Part shown: positions 51,357 through 59,764 of the stretch, piece by piece
Numbering within the stretch: the stretch's first letter is position 1
Layout of the letters: each line of letters begins with the position of its first letter
Source: JAEUOS01 sp031423955
Lineage (GTDB): Bacteria > Pseudomonadota > Gammaproteobacteria > Burkholderiales > JAEUOS01
NCBI GenBank assembly: GCA_031423955.1
Contig: JANPGJ010000069.1
Coordinates: 7,106-71,105 of the forward strand
Direction: 5' to 3'
Length of the DNA stretch: 64,000 bases
Translations under genes and position numbers: made by a program
The notes under the pieces: model-generated
Database searches by the model: none
What the model was told of the DNA's origin: nothing
What the model saw: only the letters and a program-made list of their open reading frames with translations

Positions 51357-53968
51357 GGCGGCGACCAGGCGAGGTTGAGGTACAGGAAATTGCGCGTCTG
51401 CTGCACGCCGTCATACGGATGGCGCGAACTGCCGATGCCGTAGCGCAGGTTGAAGCGCCGATCGCTTGTCCATTCATGTTCGTAACGCCATGAGTGCACT
51501 GCGCTGTTTGCGACCGCGCTCTGGCCATAGCTGCCGATCCCGAGCGTGAGTCGCTGGGTGAAGGCGCGTGTATAGCGCCGCCAGGTCAACCATTCATTGG
51601 TCAGCGCGAGGTCGACGCCGCGATCGCGCGAGGGATTGAAGTAAGGCACCGACTGCGCGTCGCGGCTGTTGCCGGAAAGCCCGCCCGAAACAATCGAGCT
51701 CAGCTTGTACACCGGCCCGGATATCCAGCGCTCGCGCCACGCCAGCAGCACGCTGTTGCGGCGGTTGCCGTCGCTATAGTCCTGTCGCGCCAGGCTTGCC
51801 TGGAAATTGCGCGACTCGTTGACAGTATGGGTCGCTTCGAGCGAGGCGGCACGGGCGCTGATGCCATTGCCGATCGCGCGCCAGGCCAGATCGCCGGTGT
51901 TCGAGTCCATTCTTGCCCCCAGTTTCCAGGCATCGCTGAACTCGTGGCTGAGCGCCAGCGCGATGCCGTTCGCCGCATTGCCGCCAAGCGCCGCGTGAAG
52001 TTCGGCGCGCCCTTCCCAGCCCGGCCGCCGCAGGTCGACGCCGATGCCGGCACGGTCGCGCCGCAAGTCCCGGTCGCTGCCATCGAGACTGATTCGTGCC
52101 CCGGCATAGCGCAGGTGGGTGAACCAGCGATAGTGTTCGGCGATCGGGCTGCTGTAGTAGTGCGCGTCAAGCGCAGTGTCGTGCGCGGCAATCGGGCCCG
52201 CCGCACCGGCCGCCGGACTGCGGCCCAGCGTGGTGTCGATTGTCAGCAACGGGCTCTGATGAACCGTCAGCTTGTGGTTGGCTGCCTGTGCACCCTTGTG
52301 CTCGGGATAGTCGTATGCAAGTTGCGTCAGTTCCGCGCCGGCGGCCGCGAAGGCCTTGAGAGTCAGCAGGTTCTCGGCGCGGCCGATACGCGCAGCCAGA
52401 TTGTCCGGGTCGTCGATCAAGAGGGCATCGAAGGCGGCAAGCGAGGCGCGCGGCAGCTCGCGACTTGCCAGCAACGTGCCTTGCGTCGCCCGCAACGCGA
52501 AGTTGAACGGGGCGCGCGCACGCGCCTCGGCCAGGGTGGCCTGTGCCGAATCGAGGCGGTCGCTGAAGATCAGTTGCAGGACCCCGGCGTTGATCGCCGC
52601 CGGGTAGTCGGGGTTGTCGAGTTCGACCCCTTTCAAGCCGCGATTGATGATCGGCGGCGTCACTGCCAGCAGCTCGTCGGCAACCTGGCGCGCCAGATCA
52701 TGCCGCTCGCACTCGACATAGGCATAGAACAATGCGAACAGCATGCCGGGATCGCGCTTGCCGGCGGTGGCGATCGCGCGCAGGTATAGCTCGCGCGCCT
52801 GGTCCGGTTGCTCGAGATGAAGATAGGCATCCGCCGCGGCGCTCAGCACATAGGCCGGAAACTTGTGGCCGCGCCGATCGAGATCGACGAACAGCGCGCG
52901 CGCCTCGACCATGCGCACGCGGTCGCGTAGTGCAACCACACGATCAAACTCGGTCGCGGCGACAACACCCGGCGCCGCCGACGCGATGAGGGCGGCATTG
53001 GCGGCCAGCGCGCGCTCGGTGGCGGCAAAGCGCTGCCGGCGGCGGTCAACCGCGATCTGTCGTTCCCCCCACTGGATCAGGCGCGCGCCGCGATCGTGTC
53101 GCAGGCGCTGCACCTCGGCTGCGGAAAACAGGGACGCGTTCGCCGCCACCCCCTGCAAGGCAAGCTGCGGCAAGCCGGCGTCAGCCAGCAACAGCACATG
53201 CCGGCGTGCGGCCTCGCGATCGCCGGGCGCAAGGGCCAGAATTTCCTGGTACAGGGCGGCGGCGGCGAGGGCGTCGTCGCCTGCCTCAAGCAGCTCGGCC
53301 AGGGCGCGTGCCAATGGCAGGCCTGGTTCAGTCAGGCGCCCGGCGCTGCGCGGCAGGTTGGCGCGTGCATGATCGCGCGCGGCAGCGAACCGGCCGGCGT
53401 CGCGATATGCAAGCACTGCGCCCAAATGTGCGTCCAGATCGCCGGCCTCACGCGCGATGACTTCAAGATTGGCCGCCAGCGCAATGTCGTTGAATCCGGT
53501 TTCGCGCGCCGACCGCGCCAGCGCCTTCAGGGCATATGCCGGCGCAGGTGTCGGACCGGCGCGCACAACCGGCCACCAGCGCACCGCTTCGGCATGGCGA
53601 CCGGCCCAGTGCAGGACAGTCACGAAGTCGTACAGGTAACGCCGGTTCCAGGGCTCCAGGGCGATCAGCTGATCCAGCCGCGGCAACGCCTGCTCCGCGC
53701 CGGCGTCACGCGCGGAGCGGATCAGGGCGTCGTACTCGGCTTCACGCGCAGCCGCGCCAGGGTCGGCCTGGGCCAGGCAATGACCAGCCGCGAACAAGAG
53801 CAGAAGCGACGCCACGAGTTTGACGCGAGTCGCGGCCTGCGCCTGACTATCGCGACCTCCGGCTGCGCGCAACACAGGCGTGCGCGGTCGCGCCGCGCCT
53901 GCCGCGACCGCGCCAGGTGCTGCCGTGACCGAACCGGGACCACCAGATTGGTTGAACGAACATGCCAT
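51350..53968 (-). CDS. pgaA: PNAG export TPR-beta-barrel porin PgaA
   Basis: 872 residues. A signal peptide region VKLVASLLLLFAAGHCLAQA lies at about residues 49-68, after a long N-terminal stretch, so the true start may be later, but no in-frame ATG or GTG gives a basic n-region. TPR helices follow, and the C-terminal outer-membrane barrel ends in LAWSPPW with a terminal aromatic residue. It forms the outer-membrane exit for PNAG. Confidence 0.9.
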   Translation of the reverse strand: MACSFNQSGGPGSVTAAPGAVAAGAARPRTPVLRAAGGRDSQAQAATRVKLVASLLLLFAAGHCLAQADPGAAAREAEYDALIRSARDAGAEQALPRLDQLIALEPWNRRYLYDFVTVLHWAGRHAEAVRWWPVVRAGPTPAPAYALKALARSARETGFNDIALAANLEVIAREAGDLDAHLGAVLAYRDAGRFAAARDHARANLPRSAGRLTEPGLPLARALAELLEAGDDALAAAALYQEILALAPGDREAARRHVLLLADAGLPQLALQGVAANASLFSAAEVQRLRHDRGARLIQWGERQIAVDRRRQRFAATERALAANAALIASAAPGVVAATEFDRVVALRDRVRMVEARALFVDLDRRGHKFPAYVLSAAADAYLHLEQPDQARELYLRAIATAGKRDPGMLFALFYAYVECERHDLARQVADELLAVTPPIINRGLKGVELDNPDYPAAINAGVLQLIFSDRLDSAQATLAEARARAPFNFALRATQGTLLASRELPRASLAAFDALLIDDPDNLAARIGRAENLLTLKAFAAAGAELTQLAYDYPEHKGAQAANHKLTVHQSPLLTIDTTLGRSPAAGAAGPIAAHDTALDAHYYSSPIAEHYRWFTHLRYAGARISLDGSDRDLRRDRAGIGVDLRRPGWEGRAELHAALGGNAANGIALALSHEFSDAWKLGARMDSNTGDLAWRAIGNGISARAASLEATHTVNESRNFQASLARQDYSDGNRRNSVLLAWRERWISGPVYKLSSIVSGGLSGNSRDAQSVPYFNPSRDRGVDLALTNEWLTWRRYTRAFTQRLTLGIGSYGQSAVANSAVHSWRYEHEWTSDRRFNLRYGIGSSRHPYDGVQQTRNFLYLNLAWSPPW

Positions 53969-54175
53969 AGGTCATATTACTTATAACCATCGCCATGTCC
54001 CGAGGATCGCCGGACAAACGCAGGAAAAACGCTTCTGCGCGGACGATCGCCGGGCGCCGGCCCGGGCCGCGACTTCAGCTTGCAGGACCGGACACCGCTT
54101 TCAGGAAAACAGCGCGGCCCCATGCGCATGGTTGACCACCGTGGCGGAACCGCTGCACGCTGATGGCCGGGACGC

Positions 54176-54898
54176 TCAAACCACCAGGTAACCACCGTCG
54201 ACCGGCAGGATCACGCCGGTCACGAACGCGGCAGCCGGGGAGCACAGAAACATCACCGGCCCGGCCATGTCAGCCGGTTCGGCCCAGCGCTTCATCGGCG
54301 TGCGCTCCAGCACCGCCTTGTTGGTTTCCGGGTTGTCGCGCAGCGGCTTGGTGAGCGCGGTCGCGACCCAGCCTGGCGCGATCGCATTGACCCGGATACC
54401 CTCTTCGGCGTAAGCGATCGCCAGCGACTTGGTCAGTTGCATCACTGCGCCCTTGGAAGCACTATAGGCGGGCGTGACGGCCGCTCCGGAAAAACTGCGC
54501 ATCGAGGCGGTGTTGACGATCGCCCCGCGCGATTTGGCCAACAATGGGCGCGCCAGCGCACACAAGCGCTGGGTGCCATTGAGATTGACGTCGATGACCT
54601 GGGCGAAGACCTCCGGGTCATGCTCGGTATTGGCGCGCCGGATCATGCCAGCGCAATTGACCAGCACATCGAGTGTGGCAAAACCGGCGATCAACCTCCT
54701 GCAAGCCGTAAGGTCGGCAACATCCAGCGCCAGCGCAGTCATGCCGGCGCTGCGCGCCTCACCCAGTTCCGCCTCGGTCAGGCCGGTGATCGTCACCCTG
54801 GCGCCAGCCTCCAGAAATCCGTGGGCGATACCCAGGCCGATGCCTGAACTGCCACCCGACACCAGTACGACTTTGCCCTTGAACGCATCACCAAACAT
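54176..54898 (-). CDS. SDR-family oxidoreductase
   Basis: 240 residues, classical short-chain dehydrogenase. The cofactor loop VSGGSSGIGLGIA, LVNCAGM, NTASM (catalytic Ser) and YSASKGAVM (Tyr and Lys) are all present, with a C-terminal VTGVILPVDGGYLVV. The substrate is unknown; 3-ketoacyl or sugar dehydrogenases are both possible. It stands alone on the minus strand, and a 180-bp gap separates it from the plus-strand TPR gene. Confidence 0.9.
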   Translation of the reverse strand: MFGDAFKGKVVLVSGGSSGIGLGIAHGFLEAGARVTITGLTEAELGEARSAGMTALALDVADLTACRRLIAGFATLDVLVNCAGMIRRANTEHDPEVFAQVIDVNLNGTQRLCALARPLLAKSRGAIVNTASMRSFSGAAVTPAYSASKGAVMQLTKSLAIAYAEEGIRVNAIAPGWVATALTKPLRDNPETNKAVLERTPMKRWAEPADMAGPVMFLCSPAAAFVTGVILPVDGGYLVV

Positions 54899-55078
54899 GG
54901 AACGACCTCGTCTATTGTCTATCGGGTTGAGTTTCAGGGTAAAGTTTAAGGCATCCGTAGCGGGTCAGGCCACGTAAGTCCGGCTATCTGGCGGCAGTGA
55001 GCCTGACACAAACCTTGTCGCCAAGCTCCCGCATCATGGGCGGGCAGATCTTTCTCATATCTCCTCCGGAGTGCCAAC

Positions 55079-55627
55079 ATGACCCTTCGCCCACTGCTTG
55101 CAACCTTGCTCGCCGCATTCCTTGCCGCAGCACCAGTCATTGGCCTGGCCGCCGGCACCGACGAGCCGCCGCCGGCACCGAAGCCGGCACCGAAGCCCGC
55201 GCCAAAACCGGAACCCAAGCCGGACTCAAAAGATGCGCCAAAAGCCGCACCGCATGCGGCGCTCGACCCCGACTTCGCCGCCGGCCGCAGCGCGGTCGAG
55301 GCCAGAGATTGGAAGATGGCGATCAACCTGCTGTCAAAGGCCGTTTTGCGCGACCCGGACAATGCGAATATCCACAACTATCTGGGCTATTCCAACCGCC
55401 ATGAGGGCAACTGGGAAACCGCGATGCAGCACTATCGCACGGCGTTGAAGCTCAATCCGGAACACCGTGGCGCCACCGAATACATGGGCCAAGCCTACCT
55501 TTTGCGCGGCAACATGCAACTTGCCCAAGGGCAGTTGGCACGCCTGGAGCACCTGTGCGGGCGCGGCTGCGACGAATACGCCTCGCTTGCGAGAGCGATA
55601 GAGGAGCATCGCACCAAGCCGCGCTAG
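55079..55627 (+). CDS. Exported TPR protein with Pro/Lys-rich linker
   Basis: 182 residues. A signal peptide (about 1-25) is followed by a low-complexity KPAP/KPEP-type linker (about 31-55) and TPR helices (AINLLSKAVLRDPDNANIHNYLGYS, then AMQHYRTALKLNPEHRGATEYMG). SD GGAG lies 7 bases before the ATG. Likely a periplasmic scaffold; no partner can be named. It precedes the COG4315 lipoprotein and ECF sigma genes, with a palindrome in the gap. Confidence 0.8.
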   Translation: MTLRPLLATLLAAFLAAAPVIGLAAGTDEPPPAPKPAPKPAPKPEPKPDSKDAPKAAPHAALDPDFAAGRSAVEARDWKMAINLLSKAVLRDPDNANIHNYLGYSNRHEGNWETAMQHYRTALKLNPEHRGATEYMGQAYLLRGNMQLAQGQLARLEHLCGRGCDEYASLARAIEEHRTKPR

Positions 55628-55702
55628 GAGCCTGCGGCTTGCGTTCCATACCCTCGCTGACGCGATGGAATAAACCGCCGCTCCGGATCGTTCACCTTGA
55701 AA

Positions 55703-55717
55703 CGGGCAAATTGCCCG
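55703..55717 (+). promoter_or_regulatory. Palindrome before the COG4315 lipoprotein RBS
   Basis: CGGGCAA-A-TTGCCCG forms a perfect 7-bp dyad 6 bases before the AAGGAG Shine-Dalgarno of the lipoprotein gene. It may be an operator, or a small hairpin that affects the RBS. Confidence 0.45.
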
Positions 55718-55735
55718 CCTCAAGGAGTCGAACAA

Positions 55736-56101
55736 ATGAACCAGCGCCATTGGGTAGTTTTCGCGCTTTGCCTGACCCTCGCCGCCTGCGCCGGCACGCC
55801 CGCCAGGATGGAGGGTGGCGTTCTCGCCGGCGCTACCGGCATGACCCTGTATACCTTCGACCGCGACGTTGCCGGCAGTGGCAAATCGGTGTGCAACGGC
55901 CCGTGTGCGGCCAACTGGCCGCCGCTTGCCGCCACCGACAACGCCCGCCCCGGTGCCGAGTACACTGTAATCTCGCGCGACGACGGCAAGAAGCAGTGGG
56001 CGCTCAAGGGCAAGCCCCTGTACTACTGGGCGAAGGATCAAAAGCCGGGTGACAAGACCGGGGACGGGTTCAACAGCGTCTGGCGCGTCGCCAGGGAGTA
56101 A
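55736..56101 (+). CDS. COG4315-type secreted-repeat lipoprotein
   Basis: 121 residues with a lipobox (LAAC, Cys near residue 18). The mature part carries GMTLYTFDRDVAGSGKSVCNGPCAANWPP followed by a second half with KPLYYWAKDQKPGD, the repeat layout of the Lipoprotein_15 family of unknown function. The family is often found next to ECF sigma factors, as here. SD AAGGAG is 8 bases before the ATG. The end overlaps the sigma-factor frame. Confidence 0.85.
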   Translation: MNQRHWVVFALCLTLAACAGTPARMEGGVLAGATGMTLYTFDRDVAGSGKSVCNGPCAANWPPLAATDNARPGAEYTVISRDDGKKQWALKGKPLYYWAKDQKPGDKTGDGFNSVWRVARE

Positions 56102-56636
56102 ACGTATTTTCGAGAACGACCAGGCAGCGCTGGTAGCGCTGATTCCGCGCCTGCGGCGCTATGCGCGCGCCCTCACCGGTGATCGCCCGCGTGCCGACGA
56201 CCTGGTGCAGGACACGATTGAACGGGCGATTGCCAAATGGTCGCTGTGGCGACCGGGCACCGACCTGCGCGCCTGGACGTTCACCATCATGCACAACGTT
56301 TTTGTCAATCAGATCCGGCGCTCGGCGCGCGATGCGGTCGCCACCGACCCGGCCGTGCTGGCCGAATTCGACCTGGCTGATGCGAACGTGGCCGATACGC
56401 TGGTTCGCCTGAACGGGATTGAACGTGCGCTGGCGCAGTTGCCGGAAGAACAACGTGAAGTGTTATTGCTGGTATCCCTTGAGGGCATGTCCTATGATGA
56501 AGTGGCCTATACGCTGGGTGTGCCGGCCGGCACCGTGATGTCGCGCCTGTCGCGCGCCCGCAGCCGGCTGGCCGGCCTGCTGGAGGGCGCGGCACCGCAG
56601 GCTGACGCGGCGCGGCAGTTGAAAGTGGTCAAATGA
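56049..56636 (+). CDS. ECF RNA polymerase sigma factor
   Basis: About 177-195 residues. Region 2 (RYARALTGDRPRADDLVQDTIERA, RAWTFTIMHN) and region 4 (LPEEQREVLLLVSLEGMSYDEVAYTLG, VMSRLSRAR) are clear. The only canonical start is GTG at 56049, which overlaps the lipoprotein gene by 53 bases and has no SD. AGGGAG lies 7 bases before an in-frame ATT (56106), which fits where homologues begin, so the real start may be non-ATG. Overlaps the anti-sigma gene by four bases. Confidence 0.9.
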   Translation: MTRPGTGSTASGASPGSKRIFENDQAALVALIPRLRRYARALTGDRPRADDLVQDTIERAIAKWSLWRPGTDLRAWTFTIMHNVFVNQIRRSARDAVATDPAVLAEFDLADANVADTLVRLNGIERALAQLPEEQREVLLLVSLEGMSYDEVAYTLGVPAGTVMSRLSRARSRLAGLLEGAAPQADAARQLKVVK

Positions 56637-57424
56637 ATTATTCCGATACCGACATTCATCGCCTGATCGATGGCGAGCTCACGCCCGAGGCAGCATCGGC
56701 GGTCGCGGCATGGGTCGAAGCCGACGAGACCCGCCAGGCGACCGCGGCAGCCTATCGCATGCAACGCGAACTGCTGCACATTCGCTACGACGCACTGATG
56801 AACGAGCCGGTGCCGGCGCGGCTCCTGGCGGCCGCGCAGATGCGCCCTGCGGCCAACAACTCGCGCTTCCTGATGGTGGCCGGTCAGGCACTTGCGGCGC
56901 TCCTGTGCGTCGGCGCCGGATGGCTTGGTCACGCCTGGATAGCCCGTACGACCGCACCCGACACCTTCACCTTCATGGCACGCCGTGCCGCGGTCGCACA
57001 TACCGTGTTCGTGCCGGAAGTGCGTCACCCGGTCGAAGTGGGCGCCGACCAGGAAGCCCATCTGGTGCAGTGGCTGTCGAAGCGTCTCGCGGTGCCGGTA
57101 CGCGCGCCAGCGCTGGCCCGCCAGGGCTTCCGCCTGGTCGGTGGGCGGCTATTGCCAGGCGACGAACGGCCGGTGGCTCAGTTCATGTATCAGAACGAAG
57201 GCGGCAAGCGCCTGACCCTTTACGTGGTGCCGCTCGCCGCCACCAAGCCGGCAGCCGCGGAATCAGCGTTCCGCTTCGAGCGAGTCGGCAATGTCAGCGT
57301 GTTCTACTGGAGTGAAGACGGGCGCGGCTACGCACTCTCAGGCGACGTCACGCGCGAGGAATTGCTGCCGGTCGCGCGCACGGTCTACGAGGAACTGAAC
57401 GCGCCGCCTCTCAAGGGCGGTTGA
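56633..57424 (+). CDS. Anti-sigma factor, membrane type
   Basis: 263 residues. The N-terminal ~70 residues carry the DxDIHRLIDGELTPE type of sigma-binding helix, one membrane helix lies at about 79-101 (FLMVAGQALAALLCVG), and the C-terminal periplasmic domain ends near residue 260. Coupled by ATGA overlap to the ECF sigma gene, so the two form a signal pair; the signal is unknown. Ends 25 bp from the convergent Ldh gene. Confidence 0.87.
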   Translation: MNYSDTDIHRLIDGELTPEAASAVAAWVEADETRQATAAAYRMQRELLHIRYDALMNEPVPARLLAAAQMRPAANNSRFLMVAGQALAALLCVGAGWLGHAWIARTTAPDTFTFMARRAAVAHTVFVPEVRHPVEVGADQEAHLVQWLSKRLAVPVRAPALARQGFRLVGGRLLPGDERPVAQFMYQNEGGKRLTLYVVPLAATKPAAAESAFRFERVGNVSVFYWSEDGRGYALSGDVTREELLPVARTVYEELNAPPLKGG

Positions 57425-57449
57425 TCGGGCTACACCAAAGCGGGCGCCA

Positions 57450-58484
57450 TCAGATCACACTGTGCGCCAGATCCACTCCCACAGCTGCCGCGGCCTTGCA
57501 CACTGCGGCCCAGGTGTCTTCCGGAATTGGAATGCCGTCACGCTCACGCTGCGCACGCATACGGGCTTCCGGCTCGCCCGGAATCAGCACTTCGTCAAAG
57601 CCAGGCGCAGGCGGCACGCCCTTGATGCGCCCGAGCGTGATGGCAAGCGCGCGCGCGTAATCGGCCTTGGGGCGGAACACCGTGGCGTCCAGGGCAAAAA
57701 TGAAAATGCCGCTGCGTTGCGTAACCCCGGGGAAGGCGTCCGCCCCTGCGAGCGGGCCGCTCAGCAGTTCGGCAATCACCGCCAGTGCATAGCCCTTGTG
57801 GGCGCCAAAGGGCAACAGGAAGCCGCCGTCGAAAAAGTCTTGCGGTTCAGTTGTGGCATTGCCGTGCTTGTCGAGAATTGAATCAGGTGGTAGCTGCGCG
57901 TGCTTGGCTTTCGCCACCTTGACCTTACCTGCCGCGATGGCCGAAGTGGCGATGTCGAGGGTAACCGGCGCGCCTGCCGGATTGGGCAGCGAGAAGGCGA
58001 TCGGATTGGTACCGAGCACGGCGGCCGCACCGCCGTAGGGCGCGGTCATCGGCTTGTCCACCGTGCCTATCGCCATGAACATCACCACGTCCTCGGCTGC
58101 GGCGCGGTCGGTGAAGGCGGCGAGACGTCCGGTATGCGCCGCTTGCACGACTGACACCGCCGCGACGCGTTCACGCTTTGCCATCGCAATGGCAAGATCG
58201 ACGGCGAATAGAGCGGTCACCTGGCCGAGCGCCCAGTTGCCGGTGACGAGGGCGGTGGTGGCGGTCTCTTGCAGAACCTGCGGGCGCGCGGCAGGGACGA
58301 TCTCTCCATCGACAATGCTTTTCAGATATTCGGGAATGCGCAGAATGCCGTGCGAGTCGTGCCCGGCCAGGTGATTGTCAATCAACACGACAGCGACTTG
58401 GTCCACGAGATCATCGGGCGCACCGGCGGCGCGGAAGATAGATGCGGTGGCGCGCAGCAGGGCGGCTTTGGTGAAGGTGGACAT
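57450..58484 (-). CDS. Ldh-family (malate/L-lactate/ureidoglycolate) dehydrogenase
   Basis: 344 residues with the type-2 malate/L-lactate dehydrogenase fold: VLIDNHLAGHDSHGILRIPEYL at the N-terminus (catalytic His), MTAPYGGAAAVLGTNPIAFSLP in the core and LPFGAHKGYALAVIAELLSG. NAD(P)-dependent oxidation of 2-hydroxyacids. Divergent to a Bug receptor, with 124 bp between, a common arrangement of receptor and catabolic gene. Confidence 0.9.
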   Translation of the reverse strand: MSTFTKAALLRATASIFRAAGAPDDLVDQVAVVLIDNHLAGHDSHGILRIPEYLKSIVDGEIVPAARPQVLQETATTALVTGNWALGQVTALFAVDLAIAMAKRERVAAVSVVQAAHTGRLAAFTDRAAAEDVVMFMAIGTVDKPMTAPYGGAAAVLGTNPIAFSLPNPAGAPVTLDIATSAIAAGKVKVAKAKHAQLPPDSILDKHGNATTEPQDFFDGGFLLPFGAHKGYALAVIAELLSGPLAGADAFPGVTQRSGIFIFALDATVFRPKADYARALAITLGRIKGVPPAPGFDEVLIPGEPEARMRAQRERDGIPIPEDTWAAVCKAAAAVGVDLAHSVI

Positions 58485-58608
58485 GGCGCGGTATTCTCTC
58501 TGTTGGATTGTGCTTGCAAGCCGCTACGTGCCGGCAAAAGCCGGCAGGTTGCGCGCAGCGATGATGATCGATTCTATGGGCAACACCTTAAGGCGAACCG
58601 GAGTCAGC

Positions 58609-59607
58609 ATGAAAAAATTGTCCCTTGGACTGGCACACATCTGTTTGTCTGGTGCTGTGTTGGCTGCCGTGCTGCCCCCCGCCGGGGCGTACGCACAAAG
58701 CGGCTTTCCTTCCAGGCCGGTCAATCTGGTGGTGCCGTTTCCGCCCGGTGGTGCCGCCGATCAACCGGCGCGCTTGTTGGCGCAAGCGCTTTCCCATGTG
58801 TGGAAGCAGCCAGCGGTTGTCATCACGCGTGCCGGTGCCGGCGGTGGAATCGGCATGGCGCAAGTGGCCGCCGCACCGCCCGACGGCCACACCATCATCG
58901 CGACCAACCCGGCGCTGCTGATCCTGCCGGAGGCGGACAAATTGTTTGGCCGCACTCCGGCATTCGACCGCTCGAGCTTCGTGCCGATCGCGCTGATGGT
59001 GGCCGACCCGCTGATCATCGTGGTCAAAGGCGATGCGCCGTGGAAAAATTATTCTGAGCTGGTCACCGATGCACGCGCCAACCCGGACAAATTCACCTAC
59101 GGCTCGTCGGGGGCTTACAGCGCGGCGCATTTGCCGATTGAAATGCTGGCCTATGCGGCGGGCATGAAGTTGCGCCACATCTCGTATTCGGGTGGTGGCC
59201 CGGCCATCCTGGCCGCGCTGGGCGGCCATGTGGCCATCACCACCAGTTCTCCCTCGGCGGTCGCGCCGCACATCAAATCAGGTGCGTTGCGGCCCCTGGT
59301 CACCACCGGCGCCAAGCGCATCGCCGCGTTCCCCGATGTGCCGACCGCGCTGGAGCTGGGCTACAAGGACACCGAGTTCTATATCTGGATTGGCCTGTCC
59401 GCACCAGCCAAAACGCCGGCCGAGGTGATTCAAACCCTGCGCGCCGACATTGGCCGCGCCGTGCATCACGAAAATGGCTTCAACCAGAGCATGAACAAGA
59501 TCGGAGCACCGGTGGATTACCGTGATGGTCCGGCGTTTGACGAGTTTCTCAACCTGGATGCGGCGCGCATCAAGGCGACGGTGCAGCGCATCGGCAAGGT
59601 GGATTAG
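58609..59607 (+). CDS. Tripartite tricarboxylate transporter (Bug/TctC) substrate-binding protein
   Basis: 332 residues. Signal peptide (about 1-29), then FPSRPVNLVVPFPPGGAADQPAR and the second-lobe HISYSGGGPAILAALGGHVA, both typical of Bug receptors. The ATG at 58609 has GGAG 5 bases upstream. It is divergent from the Ldh gene and close to hyuAB, so it may bring in their substrate. No TctA/TctB genes are in the window. Confidence 0.9.
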   Translation: MKKLSLGLAHICLSGAVLAAVLPPAGAYAQSGFPSRPVNLVVPFPPGGAADQPARLLAQALSHVWKQPAVVITRAGAGGGIGMAQVAAAPPDGHTIIATNPALLILPEADKLFGRTPAFDRSSFVPIALMVADPLIIVVKGDAPWKNYSELVTDARANPDKFTYGSSGAYSAAHLPIEMLAYAAGMKLRHISYSGGGPAILAALGGHVAITTSSPSAVAPHIKSGALRPLVTTGAKRIAAFPDVPTALELGYKDTEFYIWIGLSAPAKTPAEVIQTLRADIGRAVHHENGFNQSMNKIGAPVDYRDGPAFDEFLNLDAARIKATVQRIGKVD

Positions 59608-59764
59608 CGGCGGCGGCACGCGCCAATGGCGTGAAAGGCGGGCGGACACGGCTTGTCCGAGCAACGTGAGTTTGCTGCCGCGTCGAGTTTAAAGGTGGGA
59701 CGAAAGCTGACGTCCGGCGCCGTCCGGGGCGAATACGCCCAATGCACCGCCTGTCAAGGGTTGA

